A stretch of 64,000 nucleotides of DNA from Knoxdaviesia capensis (GCA_001510575.1 LNGK01000014.1:2462-66461); one strand, 5' to 3'; shown: positions 34,601 to 45,809, numbered from the stretch's first letter. Numbers and translations: made by a program. Notes: generated from the sequence alone by a model not told the origin.

Positions 34601-35249
34601 GCTCAACATTCGCAATGTTATCCTCACCAGCGACGAGAAGAACTATGGCATCTTGCTGGAGGCAAAGGTCGATTGGCCCACTCTAGGCAAGAAGCTGAAG
34701 AAGGATGTCCAGAAGGTTCGGAAGGCACTTCCCTCTTTGACTCAGGAGCAGCTTCGCCAATACCAGCAAACCAAGACCATCGATGTGGATGGGATTACTC
34801 TGGGTGAAGATGACCTCGTTATTGTCCGGGTGATGGCGGCGGATGATGATAAGGCTAGTGCTGTTACCGCTGCTTCTCTTGGAAAGGGTGAGGCCAAATG
34901 GGAGCCGGCCTTTGTCGAGGATATGGTCGTTCTTGTTGACACGGTTCCCCACCCCGAGCTTGCGGACGAGGGCCTGGCTCGTGATATCATCAGCCGCATT
35001 CAAAAGCTCCGCAAGAAGGCTGGCCTGGTTCCAACAGACGAGGTGGCTATGGAGTATGTTGTGGTTTCTAACCCTGAGGATGTCAGCGTGGACTCGGCTG
35101 TGGTCTCGCAGGAATCCCAGTTCCTTTCTGCCCTTCGAGCGAAGCTAGTGCCCTCACCGGAAGACCCATCAAAGACTGGAGAGGTTGTAGTTGAAGAGGA
35201 CCAGGTCATAGGAGAGTTAGTGCTCAAGCTCAAGCTTGTGAAGCTCTAA
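31634..35249 (+). CDS. ILS1: Isoleucyl-tRNA synthetase, cytoplasmic
   Basis: Six exons: 31,634-31,763; 31,832-31,837; 31,913-32,205; 32,273-33,423; 33,492-34,054; 34,117-35,249. Together they give 1,091 aa, the usual size of eukaryotic cytosolic IleRS, and every junction keeps frame. The class I HIGH motif is HHGH at 49-52 in FATGIPHHGH, and the KMSKS loop is KMSKR at 601-605 in EDGKKMSKRLKN. The editing domain lies between them and the anticodon-binding region after about 700. The enzyme charges tRNA-Ile with isoleucine and edits valine. There is no mitochondrial presequence. Exon 2 is only 6 nt and completes Ala-Thr-Gly just before the HIGH motif; without it the motif is broken. The gene converges with ELP3, 229 bp away. 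Confidence 0.96.
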
Positions 35250-35478
35250 GATAGTTAATTGTCACGTCTTCTCTGTTCTCCCTGTGCGGTTTTTCATAAG
35301 GCAGATTAAGTAGATATTAAAATAAATAAATGTATCCACAAGATGGTAGATGAATCAGAGTGACATGAGGTTTGACTACTCGTTCTATCATAGCACAGCC
35401 AGTCATTAAATATTTCATTCCGGTCGTTTAAGTAAAAGAGTCCCATATCCCGTCCACCATTCTCTTTTGTGCTGGTCA

Positions 35479-37301
35479 TTACTCCTCTCGTCCATCAAGC
35501 CATTTGCTCATGTACGGACCATCTAACCAATAGCCAAGTTTCTGGTAGTAGCTTCGGACTCCAACGCCAGATATAACACTGATTTTCTCACTCCCATGTT
35601 CATCACGAGCAATACGCTCAGCTTCTTCCATCAGCAGAGTGCCAAACCCTTGGTGCTGGAACTTGCGCGGGTCGCGCGCGTGAACAGGCACTGCAGTTCC
35701 ATATACATGGAGCTCCCGCACCAGGCTCGTTGGCTGGCCGTTAAGCTCTGGCCGAAAAGTGTACTTCTTCGTACACTTCCGGAGGCGCAATAGCCCAACC
35801 AGAATATCCTGCTTGGGGTCTTCGTATGCGAGAAATGTTTCCCATCCACCGTTTGCCGTATAATCACGGCGAACAAGCTCGATTTGGTTCGGTCGGATTT
35901 TATGCTTCACTTCGTTGATGCCGACTTCTCGGGTGCGGACATCTCTGCACGTTGTTCCAAAGTCGCGCATCCGCGCCAGGGCGAGCTCGCGCAAATTGCC
36001 ATTCTCAACTCCAGAAGTGACAAGAGGCATAGGGATGTCTCGTTGGACACGGTAGATGCGGGTCCAAGGTGGGATCATTGCGAGGATCCGAGCAACCAGG
36101 TCGATCAAGCCATTTGGTGTGTAGTTCTGGTATCTGCCGGTGCGCCACAGCTCATACAAGCCTGTTCCACGAATGACGAGGGTAGGGTATATCTTGAGTC
36201 CATCTGTTCGGAATTCGGGGCTCTCAAAATACTCGCGGAATTGGTCTAGATCACGCTCCATACCGACATTGGGCAAATCCGGCATCATATGACTGACAAC
36301 TTTAAATCCGGCGTCTTTGGCGAGACAGAAAGTCTCGGCAACAGACGCCACAGTGTGTCCACGGTTTGTATCGCGCGCAACATCTTCGTATAGTGATTGT
36401 ACTCCGATTTCTAGTCTGGTACATCCGTAACGAAGCATGTCTGATAGGTGGGGCTGGAGACAGTAGTCGGGCCGGGTCTCAATGGTGATGCCGACACATT
36501 TGATGTTGCTCATTTCAGCCGCCTCGACAGCCTCATCAACATTCGTTGTTTGGTAGCCACTGAGAGCATTGTGAAGCTGAGCAATAAAGTCTTCCCGGTA
36601 CGACTCTGGCAGGGACATGAATGTTCCTCCCATGATGATATACTCCACCTTATCGACTGAATGTCCCAGCGACTTCAACTGGTCCACACGGCCGCGTGCT
36701 TGCTCGAAGGGATCGTACCGCGCACGGATAGCTCGCATCGAGGTGGGTTCATACCCGGTGTATGACTGCGTGCTGTACTCAAAGTCGGAATCGGGGCCAC
36801 CAGGGCAATAGACGCAAATGTTTCCGGTATATGCAATATGAGGGCATCGGTGGGGTTTGCACATTACGGCGACGACGGCAATTCCGGAGGATGTTCCTGC
36901 AGGAGACGTTAATAACAGTAAGCCCGAAGGTGGACTTCGATACACCACGTAGGTTATCGTAGCGAGGCCAGTTTTCGGAGTAATCAGCACTTCATACTTA
37001 TCGGCTTCGCGACAAGCTTGGGAAGAATGTATTTCTTGTAATGCTCCGGAATAGCAGCAATGATAGCGGTCAGAGGGGGTATATTGTTAAGCTTGTGCTT
37101 TTTTGCTATACGTGTCCGCAGTCCATTGAGGTTGAGATCTCGCCGGGGGAGTCCGCTGTTCTTCGACGCTTCATGGTGGTCTTCGATCAAGGCGTTGGCA
37201 ATATCGGCGCAGCATCTGAGAAACCGTTCGTTTTCTGGTATCGTTTGCGCCTTCTTGCGCATCGGGTTTGTAACCGTCGTAGAAGTCGCCGTTGCCGACA
37301 T
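35479..37301 (-). CDS. ELP3: Elongator complex catalytic subunit Elp3 (tRNA U34 acetyltransferase-like)
   Basis: Exons 37,301-36,998 and 36,896-35,479 give 573 aa. The join (donor gtatga, acceptor tgcag) restores AKPIRTSSGIAVV. The radical-SAM core has the Elp3-type cluster C119-x9-C129-x2-C132 in CPHIAYTGNICVYCPGG. The C-terminal GNAT acetyltransferase domain covers about 430-573, with an acetyl-CoA loop near QHQGFGTLLMEEAERIA and a conserved end ISGVGVRSYYQKLGYWLDGP. Elp3 is the enzyme of Elongator, which starts the cm5U/mcm5s2U modification of wobble uridine in tRNA. Start chosen at the first ATG of the conserved reading. An in-frame TTG upstream is not a likely start. It shares a 547 bp divergent promoter with the succinyl-CoA ligase gene. 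Confidence 0.96.
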
Positions 37302-37848
37302 TCTGAAGTACGTCAAGCGTTGGTGCAGTCACAAGAAAAAAGGAGGTTGGGCTTGGCTTGTGGTGACGGTGTCGTGGTGTCGTGGTGTCGTTGTCGTTTT
37401 GTTGGTGGGGTCGATGTCGAAAAACAAAAAAACCCCCCGAAAAAAAAGAAGACAAAAGAAAAAAGCTATCTTCGGTGTAGAAGGCCGACCTTCGGTGAAG
37501 AAAAGTCCCATGTGTCTTATGTAACATGCTGATTCAGCGAGAATCAAATAGCCGGGCGACCGGGAGTTTCCGAGTAACTCTGAGGAGGCTCCTACTACAC
37601 GTGGGAAAATTATGCTCTTCTGAACCGCGCTCAGTATCTCAGGAGCAACCAATCCAGACACAAACACCACTCAGGAAGTTATTTCCATCATCAACACAGA
37701 CGTCCCATTCATCCCAAGGAGTCTGTATCCGGAAATATTCAGCATCTTCCATTCCATTCCATCTCTAAACCAGCTTCACCCGTCTCTCCCCCTTCTATTT
37801 CTAGCTCAATTGTTTTGCTATCACAGCCTCAGCTCCTTTAACGTCACA
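37302..37848. promoter_or_regulatory. Divergent promoter between ELP3 and succinyl-CoA ligase alpha
   Basis: 547 bp between two start codons pointing apart. A CCAAT box lies at 37,649-37,653 (plus strand). The ELP3 side carries an A-rich stretch on the plus strand (about 37,420-37,465) and the LSC1 side a pyrimidine-rich leader (about 37,740-37,840). No gene inside. Confidence 0.55.
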
Positions 37849-39272
37849 ATGCAGGCCATCTCAAGAAGCCTTCGGCCGGCTGGCCGCACTCTGTTGCAGG
37901 CGTCTGCTCGTGGCTATAGCTCTGTCTCTTCTCCTTACGCCGCGACCATCGATAACCTGCGCATCAACTCTGATACAAAGGTGTTGTTCCAAGGATTCAC
38001 CGGAAAGCAGGGAACGTAAGTATTTTCATCGGTCGACGATCCCCTTATCTTTTGACGGACCGTCTGTTTGTATAACCATTTCGGGAGATACACATCTTCG
38101 TAACTTCATCGTCGTCAACCAATCCAATTAATGACTACATCTAACCTTGTCTTCTTCTCTTCTTGCTTTTTTAAGTTTCCATGCTCAACAAGCCATCGAC
38201 TATGGTAGGTTCCGTTTAATGATAAGCTCTTTATTGTCGAAGCTACAGTTCCAGATATTCCTGGAGAAGTCTTGCCTAGTGTTGATTGACAGCATTGCTA
38301 ATATTGATGTAATTGTTCCCATGATAGGCACGAAAGTCGTTGGCGGCACCAACCCCAAGAAGGCCGGAACTACACATCTCGACCTACCTGTTTTCGCGAC
38401 TGTTTCTGAAGGCGTGAAAGCCACTGGCGCCACTGCCTCTGCCATCTTCGTTCCGTACGGTTGACCATGATATCTAATTTGACACATGCCATGTCTCAAC
38501 TGTACTGACATCGCATTTGTTTTTATAAAGTCCCCCCCTGGCCGCGGCTGGTATCGAGGAAGCTCTTGAAGCCGAAATCCCTCTGGTCGTTTGCATTACT
38601 GAGGGTATCCCCCAGCATGGTAGGTCTTTCCAGAAAGTCCCTCATCCTAATCAGCTCATAGCCTAACAGTCTTTATCTCCAGATATGGTTCGGATCACGT
38701 CGATGCTGAAGACCCAGTCGAAGACGCGTCTCGTTGGACCCAATTGCCCCGGTATCATTGCCCCCGGCCAGTGCAAGATCGGTATCATGCCCGGCATCAT
38801 CCACAAGCGCGGTCGCATCGGAATTGTGTCCCGTAGCGGTACCTTGACCTACGAAGCTGTCAATCAGACTACCCAAGCCGGTCTTGGCCAGTCCCTCGTT
38901 GTCGGAATCGGCGGCGACCCTTTCAGCGGCACCAACTTCATCGACTGCCTTCAAGTCTTCTTGAAAGATGAGGCCACGGATGGAATCATCATGATTGGCG
39001 AGATCGGAGGCTCGGCGGAAGAGGATGCCGCCGAGTTCCTCAAGGCCAACAACACCACCAACGGCGGCAAGCCTGTTGTCAGCTTTATCGCGGGTATCTC
39101 TGCCCCTCCTGGACGTCGCATGGGCCATGCTGGTGCCATTGTGTCTGGTGGTAAGGGTGGCGCTGATTCCAAGATCGCTGCCTTGGAAGCCGCCGGCGTC
39201 ATTGTGGAGCGCTCCCCGGCCAGCCTTGGAAAGGCTCTGTACGACGAGTTTGTGCGCCGTGACTTGCTGTAG
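37849..39272 (+). CDS. LSC1: Succinyl-CoA ligase alpha subunit, mitochondrial
   Basis: Exons 37,849-38,015; 38,176-38,204; 38,328-38,454; 38,531-38,619; 38,683-39,272 give 333 aa, normal for the family. Residues 1-25 (MQAISRSLRPAGRTLLQASA) form a basic, Ser-rich mitochondrial targeting peptide. The CoA-binding Rossmann region follows (VLFQGFTGKQGTFH), then VGPNCPGIIAPGQCKIG. The phosphorylated active-site His is His286 in GRRMGHAGAI. With the beta subunit it makes succinate and ATP/GTP from succinyl-CoA in the TCA cycle. Exon 2 is only 29 nt. All four introns change phase correctly. Converges with the E2 gene. Confidence 0.95.
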
Positions 39273-39824
39273 CTGCTGAGCGCGCATGTTCCTTCGTCGT
39301 CTTCGTCCCTGTGTTTGTATTCCCATACTTCGTCGCATGTCCCCGCGCGTTAACTTTTTTTTTGTGTTATTGTCCTGTCCTCATACTCAGGGGTTGAATA
39401 GTCAGTCATACGACATAGGTATGGAGTCTTTGTTCCTCTGTTCGTGAAGGTTGGAATGATATCTTGGTTGATTCTTGTGGATAGATCCCCAAGTCGGGAC
39501 GCTAGCCATAGCTATCTGTCCTATGTTTTGTTTGTCAAGCTACAGCTTTCCATTTCCGTAAACTTTTAGACGTTAGAAATTCAATATATTGGTGAGGTAT
39601 GTGGGGGGGTGCTCAAGAGTTCCACTGTCCCAGCAACAACTAACGCATCTTCAATGCCAAACTTTCGTGGGCGAAGGAAATGTTCCACCCCATTGAGAGC
39701 CGCCCTATGCGCCATGAAGAACGTGAACAAAAGACAAAAGTTCATGAACGACAAAGAACGAGATGAAGAAAAACCTCCATTGGAACTTCATGGTCATTTG
39801 AAAGCAAGTACATAACGAAGTTGA
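39273..39824. other. Convergent 3' region between LSC1 and UBC1
   Basis: Contains the two 3' untranslated regions, T-rich at 39,355-39,370. A short frame at 39,609-39,815 has no family features and is not called. Confidence 0.6.
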
Positions 39825-40614
39825 CTAGTTCTCCCCTAGAAGTCTGGCAGTAATATCACCCATATACGCCTCTTCAAGTTCATAGTCGTGGCCTCCGTTT
39901 CGATCTATTCCGACATAGCGAAAAGCATCAACAACGTCATCCACGCCAAATCCCATGTTCACAAATCGTTGAACGAGGTTCGGGTGATATCCATGGTAGC
40001 TTCAAAAGTTGCCAGGTTAGCAAACAAATAGCACACATAACATGGAAAGATAAAACATGGGCTGGAGGGGCAGCTCACTCAATCTGTTGCGAAGGCTTCG
40101 ACGAGTCATTCTGCGTCTGGAATTTTCTCACGTCAAGAGCTTCCTGCCTTGGTGCTCCAGCATACTTCACTGCCCATTCATGGGCAACGCGAGCAAATCG
40201 TTCGGGATCCTCGAGCAGCATCTTCGCCACCTCGGCATCCTGCGGATCCTTAGGGTTAGGGTTTTCCAACAGCATGCGGAGCGAGAGCAAGGCGGTTTTG
40301 ATGGTGAGAACAGGGGACCAGCCCGCACCCAGCGTGTCCAGGCAAATCGCCCCAGTCTGGCTGCTGACATTGGGATGCCATATCCGAGTATCAAACTTGA
40401 TGATGGGCGATTTGAATGGGTAGTTCTCGGGTATCTGTATATCAACAGTGAACTGGCCTCCAGCATATGGAGTGTCTGGAGGAGCGGGAAATGAACCCTT
40501 GAGTTTTGTTAGGTCGGCAGGGTCTATGGGCTGCGCATAGACGCCCGAGTTATCATGGTCGGCAGATATATCTTGTAGTTCTTTGGCAATTCGTCGTTCT
40601 CGACTTGAAGACAT
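39825..40614 (-). CDS. UBC1: Ubiquitin-conjugating enzyme E2 of the Ubc1/E2-25K type with C-terminal UBA domain
   Basis: Exons 40,614-40,079 and 39,999-39,825 give 236 aa. The UBC fold covers about 1-150: HPN motif at 80-82, catalytic Cys91 in GAICLDTLGAGWSP, then SLRMLLENPNPKDP. Exon 2 supplies a UBA domain (about 190-236) containing VNMGFG and IDRNGGHDYELEEAYMGD and ending LLGE. Among E2 enzymes only the Ubc1/UBE2K group has such a C-terminal UBA, so the assignment is firm. It extends K48-linked ubiquitin chains for proteasomal degradation. The donor is gtgagc and the acceptor tgaag. It is divergent from the proteasome ATPase gene, sharing 635 bp. Confidence 0.95.
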
Positions 40615-41249
40615 TATCGAAGCGGGTCGTGATGAGGTTGACGGAAGCGTGGTTCGATAGGGGAATCAAAAGGACAGCTTGAAGGCAGGAATTTTTTGCA
40701 AGAACGAAAAAAAAAACCTCGTAAAAAATCGATGGTCTAATGTGTGAAGTTGGTAGTGTCAACGTATGTGAGAGAAACACAAAGAATTTGGGTGGGAGGA
40801 GATGATTATGCAGTACCCCTCTAGGGTTCGTTTATCCAACAGGAGCTACTTTCTCATAGTCTCCAAGCCCAAAAAGACGGTATTGGCCTTACCACTGACC
40901 AGTACGATCACTCTGGCGGCAAAGAAAAAGCCCAAATATATTTATACGACTCTCCGGGGCAAAGCAGGTGCGTGTTTTGGGTTACTGGCCAGATAAAAGT
41001 GGGGCGCTATGTCCAGCGTTTGACAGTCAGCACAAGGCAGCCTCGCTGATGTGGATTTGGTTTGGAGTTTACGTTTACATCACGGGAGTACCGCCGCCAC
41101 TATCAACTTCAATCTTCACTCACCTCAAAACACAAATTTTGATCTTTCCAACCTTTTTTTTGTTCTTTCATTTTGGTAACCCCAAATATTTCGGGTTCAA
41201 TTGTATTTTCTTCTTTTCTTACTACGGACTGTGGACGACTTTTACAAAC
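40615..41249. promoter_or_regulatory. Divergent promoter between UBC1 and RPT2
   Basis: 635 bp between two start codons of genes in the same pathway. GGCGGCAAA at 40,915-40,923 differs at one base from the yeast Rpn4 proteasome box GGTGGCAAA. That function is unproven here. A T-rich leader precedes the RPT2 start. Confidence 0.5.
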
Positions 41250-42885
41250 ATGGTACGCTCGTTCTGAGTATTCGTTGATCCAGGCATTCTGCGATTCCAT
41301 GACTAACAATGCTTGCCGTTTGGTAATTCTAGGGTCAGAATCAGTCGGGAATGGGCGGAGGAGATGGGGGTGATGGAAAGGACAAGAAGGTATGTGCTAT
41401 CATCGTATTGATCCCATTCTGAGTACAAGCTTCTAACGGCTGCTTACTCGCCCACTTTCTTCGTGTAGAAGGACAAGCCCAAGTACGAACCACCCCCGAG
41501 ACCTACGACTCGAGTTGGCCGCAAGAAGAGAAAGGCGGGCGGTACGAGCGCTGCGGCAAAACTTCCGACTGTATTCCCGACCAGCCGATGCAAGTTGCGA
41601 CTCCTCCGGATGCAAAGAGTTCATGACCATCTTCTCCTCGAAGAAGAATTCATCGAGAATCAAGAGCGTCTCCGCAAGGCCAAAGCCGCAAAGGAGGGCT
41701 CGTCTGGTCCTGACCAGGAGCCGGATCGCCTTGCCGATGAGCGGGGCCGCGTCGATGACATGCGCGGGAGTCCCATGGGAGTTGGCACTCTTGAGGAGAT
41801 GATTGACGACGATCATGCCATCGTCAGCAGCACGACCGGGCCCGAGTACTACGTCAGTATCATGAGCTTTGTCGATAAGGATTTGCTTGAACCGGGCGCC
41901 AGTGTTCTCCTTCACCACAAGACCGTCAGTATTGTTGGTGTTCTCACCGACGACACCGACCCCCTGGTCAGCGTCATGAAGCTTGATAAAGCTCCGACCG
42001 AGTCCTACGCCGATATTGGTGGATTGGAGACCCAAATACAAGAAGTTCGCGAGTCTGTCGAACTCCCCCTGCTGCACCCGGAGCTCTACGAGGAGATGGG
42101 AATCAAGCCTCCGAAGGGTGTCATCTTGTACGGAGCCCCGGGAACCGGAAAGACGCTTCTTGCAAAGGCTGTCGCGAACCAAACGTCGGCCACTTTCCTC
42201 CGCATTGTTGGATCCGAATTGATACAAAAGTATCTTGGAGATGGTCCCCGACTTGTCCGACAACTCTTCCAGGTACGCTTAAAACTCCCGTTGTTTGTCT
42301 TGCTCTGGTATCGATGACGTTGATATATACCGTTGCTAACATATGTTGGGTCCTCCCTTCCCTATTCAAATCAACTAGGTTGCCGCTGAGAACGCCCCGT
42401 CTATCGTGTTCATCGACGAAATTGATGCCATCGGAACGAAGCGGTACGAATCGACATCCGGAGGCGAGCGTGAAATCCAACGCACCATGCTGGAACTTCT
42501 AAACCAACTGGATGGATTTGACGATCGCGGTGATGTCAAGGTTATCATGGCTACAAACAAGATCGAGAGCTTGGATCCTGCGCTGATTCGCCCGGGCCGT
42601 ATTGATCGCAAGATCTTGTTTGAAAACCCCGACCAGAATACCAAGCGCAAGATTTTCACCCTCCATACCTCGAAGATGAGCCTCAACGACGACGTTGACC
42701 TGGACGAGTTCATTGCGCAGAAGGATGACCTTTCTGGAGCTGATATCAAGGCAATCTGCTCAGAGGCAGGCCTCATGGCTCTTCGCGAGCGTCGCATGCG
42801 CGTGCAGATGGCGGATTTCCGTGTGGCGAGAGAGAGAGTTCTACGTACGAAGCAGGAAGGAGAACCGGAGGGCCTGTACTTGTAA
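41250..42885 (+). CDS. RPT2: 26S proteasome regulatory subunit 4, AAA ATPase Rpt2
   Basis: Exons 41,250-41,252; 41,333-41,389; 41,469-42,272; 42,379-42,885 give 456 aa. The first coding exon holds only the ATG; joining gives MGQNQS, with the N-terminal Gly expected for myristoylation of Rpt2. A Lys-rich N-terminal region and coiled coil (about 65-95) precede the OB domain. Walker A is GAPGTGKT (242-249), Walker B is FIDEID (299-304), and the second region of homology is near IRPGRIDRKI. The C-terminus LYL is the HbYX motif that docks into the 20S ring and opens its gate. The protein unfolds and translocates substrates as part of the base of the 19S particle. Identity is very sure from length and motifs. 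Confidence 0.97.
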
Positions 42886-43101
42886 GCTAGCAATATTCTT
42901 TGTTCTTAGCCGATCGTGAAGAGATGGCCTAGTATCATACATAATACACGTACATGCGCGCGAAACCTCCCATGAAATGTGTGATTTGTAGTTCTTCGTG
43001 GCCGAGGAAATCAAGTCAGATACTGCGGAGTAGATATGAAAACCACCAGCCGGGTCTGCTGCGTAATCCCCATATACGACCTTAGGGAAGTGTGGATTCA
43101 A
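42886..43101. other. Spacer between RPT2 and tRNA gene
   Basis: Holds the 3' untranslated region of RPT2. No gene. Confidence 0.6.
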
Positions 43102-43206
43102 GTCTTCCTAGCTCAGTTGGTTAGAGCGTTGGTCTCATATGTTTATGACTTGAAAGTTAACTTTCTAGCAATCCAAAGGTCGAGGGTTCGAATCCCCCGG
43201 AGGACA
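43102..43206 (+). tRNA. tRNA-Met (CAT), elongator type, with 31 nt intron
   Basis: The acceptor stem gtcttcc/ggaggac pairs with one G-U. The D arm is gctc...gagc, and the anticodon CAT is at 43,136-43,138 in loop ctcata-a. An intron of about 31 nt sits after the base 3' of the anticodon (43,140-43,170), the standard nuclear tRNA intron site. The anticodon stem ttggt/tccaa keeps the U-U pair known in eukaryotic elongator tRNA-Met. The T arm is gaggg-ttcgaat-ccccc, with one A-C mismatch. The A discriminator is at 43,206 and no CCA is encoded. A CAT anticodon with this stem argues for elongator rather than initiator, which usually has no intron. Confidence 0.93.
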
Positions 43207-43379
43207 GTATCTACAACAGTTCTTTGCGGCTGGTAATTTGGACTTTTTTGACCCCGTATCCACGGGTTGACTGCCTAGATAACTGTAACTCTTTTTTTTC
43301 TTGTTGATTGCACTCGTAATTGCAAATGGTAACTGTGAAACAGTAATATGCGGCCGCTGAAATGAATCCACTCCATTAC

Positions 43380-44298
43380 TTAAGACTCGGGTCCATTCTC
43401 AACGGTGATCGCGGCCGTTCCAGAGCTGAAGTATCCTTCTGTAGCCACGACCATGTAATCGTGAGTTCCCATACGGAGACCAAACTCTTCCCAAGCAGCG
43501 AAATGGTTTCCAGTGGTCACATTGCCGCCAGTGCGCTTGATTTGACGCTATAAGTGAAGTAATAAGGGCTATTAGTCGTTCGGCTATCCAACGAGCTAGG
43601 CATGTCATAATCTTTTTTTCTTCTTTTTTTTTCTCTTCGCTTGTAACTTACAATCGACCAATACTGCTGGAAGGTTGCGGTGCCCTCGATGCTCGGCTGC
43701 TGGACTCGAGTGCTGGTGTAGATATCGTACATTCCTCCGTCGCTCTCGACTTGCCCCCGGCGCTGAGAGTTCGAAGCCGGGTTGTATGTGCCGAAATTCT
43801 CGACAACGTAATATTCGACGAGGGGGTCTTTTGTCCAGCCGTAAATTGCGAGATACTGTGGTCAACCAGAATTGTCAATATTCTCTTAGATATACTATGA
43901 TCCCACCATTAGGTCAGGCGAACATACGCTGTTTCCATTGGGGTTGTAGTCGCCGCTGTAGCTGATTGTCCTAGAATGAAGAAGAACGAGGATTCGAGTT
44001 AGAAGAGCATGGCTTTCGGAGAGACGAAGTGCACGTACTTGTTGCTTCCGGGGTTCCATCCCTTTCCACCAACAAAGTTACCGCCGCCGCCGCCCCACTG
44101 CACGCTGTATTGTCCTCCCGGTCCGTTGGTGTACGTCACTTCGGAACCGCCGTCGGTCCACCAGGAGAAATAGTAGCCGTTGTGAGTACCAGTAGCACTG
44201 GGCGTTCCAGCACGCTTCGAGAGAAGAGTTCCGGATGGAGATGCCAGTGATGCCGTGGCGGCAGCCACCATTGTCAGTAACGAGCTGATACCAATCAT
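43380..44298 (-). CDS. Secreted endo-1,4-beta-xylanase, GH11
   Basis: Exons 44,298-44,039; 43,970-43,928; 43,855-43,652; 43,547-43,380 give 224 aa, the usual GH11 size, and all junctions keep frame. Residues 1-19 are a signal peptide, and LLSKR (25-29) is a likely Kex2 propeptide site. The jelly-roll fold is marked by NGYYFSWWTDGG and GWNPGSNKTISYSGDYNP. The nucleophile is Glu115 in DPLVEYYVVEN and the acid/base is Glu206 in VATEGYFSSG. Their spacing of 91 residues matches characterised GH11 enzymes. It cuts internal bonds of xylan in plant cell walls outside the cell. There is no carbohydrate-binding module. A TATA box sits about 140 bp upstream. Confidence 0.95.
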
Positions 44299-45242
44299 CG
44301 TTGCGGTGTGGTCCTAATGGCCGGTGTGAAAATCCTGTGTTGGCGAAAGAGAATGGAGCGTAAGAGGATGCGGGAGGCAGCACGGGTGATCTTTCGCATC
44401 TCTTCCTCTCTCTGAATTTCGCCGAGTAGATGTACTATTATATACCAAAAGATTTGGCAGACGCCAACGCGCTGCCAACGATAGTAGCATATCTTTATCC
44501 GCAAATCATTCGGAGCTTCTACAAGAAACAGGCTATTTGAAGTTATTTCCAGACAGCGTGAGAAGGTAATCTCGTTCTAGCCTAGCAAGCAATATAAACA
44601 TGCAATACCGGAAGTTTACCGATCGAGGAGAAAAAGAGCCAACATCAAAACGCCGAGAGCGCGGAGGGAGAAACGATGTGGTTTATCCGGCTTCCAAAGG
44701 TTCTCAAAATTAAGTGTCCGGCAGATGTATAGCAAAGAGGGATCTAATTTTTGCCGTAACAGTTTGTTCGGGGTAGATATCGGTACGATACATCGTGGCT
44801 TGTATACTGCTAGAGCCAGTCTTCGAAAATGAGTATCCGTGCATACTCTGTTGGTTGTCCATGCAATACCGCGATGCTGGATGAATGAGGTGTTGTGTTA
44901 GTTAGGCTCGCAAGATCCAGTAGATCGGCCCGAAGCAGACGGGACCATAGACTTGAGTGAACGGGATCCCGCGAAAGTTTTAGGGTTCGGGTTGGTGCTA
45001 TTTTCAAGTTGGAATGAATGCATAGTAACCAAGTCCTGGCATTACTGTTATGCAGGCATGGTAATGGACAATCCTGTCAGGTCGCCAGACAAAAACGTGA
45101 AACACTTGGGAAGAAGAAAATTGAGTTGAGCATAGTGTGTAATCACTGAATGTAATTCTGAGCTATGTATAGAAAATATTGCATTGAACATATGCCTCCA
45201 ACATTCTCGAACTGCTGTTTTAGATAGTGAAAGGAAATGCGT
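44299..45242. promoter_or_regulatory. Xylanase promoter and spacer
   Basis: 944 bp upstream of the minus-strand xylanase. TATATAA (minus strand) lies at 44,438-44,444. GGCTAG (minus strand, 44,577-44,582) fits the XlnR site GGCTAR, and GCGGAG at 44,661-44,666 fits the CreA site SYGGRG. Both are short motifs and could be chance. The distal part is the 3' side of the neighbouring GFA gene. Confidence 0.5.
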
Positions 45243-45809
45243 CTATGCAGGAAGAACTCCGGCCTTCTTGGCGGTCCAGGTCGCAAGAGCATCCATCAGC
45301 GGAGGCGACAGGGCATCGTAAGTCTCGAGCCCTACCGATCTGAACTTGGCGCGCACCTCATCCATTCCCGACGGAGCAAAGCCCTGCTCGATAATGGAAG
45401 AGACGAAGGCAGCGAACTGGGGCTCTTGCCATCCTTGCTCAGGGGACAACTCGGTGTGCACGAAGTCGAGGCCGTGGAACGCGTGCTCTTTCTCGATGCG
45501 ACCGTACATGTGCGCACCGCACGCGCTGCAGGCATGGCGCTGGATCGTTGCAGCCTCGTCGACGATCTCCAACTTGTCGGCGTTGGCCGTCACACTGACG
45601 TTGTCGCGGGGAATGACGGCGATGACGGAGAACACGGCTCCGGCCGGCTTCCAGCACTTTGAACAGCCGCACGCATGGTTGTGGAGCACGTTGCTGGAGA
45701 GAGTAACCTCGATGGGGTTGGACCTGCAAAGGCAGTACAGCTTGCCACCGTTGAAGGTTGCAGAGCCCTTGGTGAGGCCGTTGTCAACTGCAGGGTGAAG
45801 CGAAACCAT
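45243..45809 (-). CDS. GFA/CENP-V-type zinc protein (glutathione-dependent formaldehyde-activating enzyme family)
   Basis: A single exon of 188 aa. Zinc ligands follow the family pattern: C26-x-C28 in LYCLC, C47-x-C49-x2-C52 in HACGCSKC, and C94-x2-C97 in HACSACGAH. Length fits the family, whose founder speeds S-hydroxymethylglutathione formation from formaldehyde. Many fungal members have no tested activity, so the substrate is open. The frame stays open 5' to 45,992, but the Met at 45,809 starts at the conserved region (MVSLHPAVDNGLTKGS) and is preferred. Cytosolic location is inferred, as no targeting signal is seen. Confidence 0.88.
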   Translation of the reverse strand: MVSLHPAVDNGLTKGSATFNGGKLYCLCRSNPIEVTLSSNVLHNHACGCSKCWKPAGAVFSVIAVIPRDNVSVTANADKLEIVDEAATIQRHACSACGAHMYGRIEKEHAFHGLDFVHTELSPEQGWQEPQFAAFVSSIIEQGFAPSGMDEVRAKFRSVGLETYDALSPPLMDALATWTAKKAGVLPA

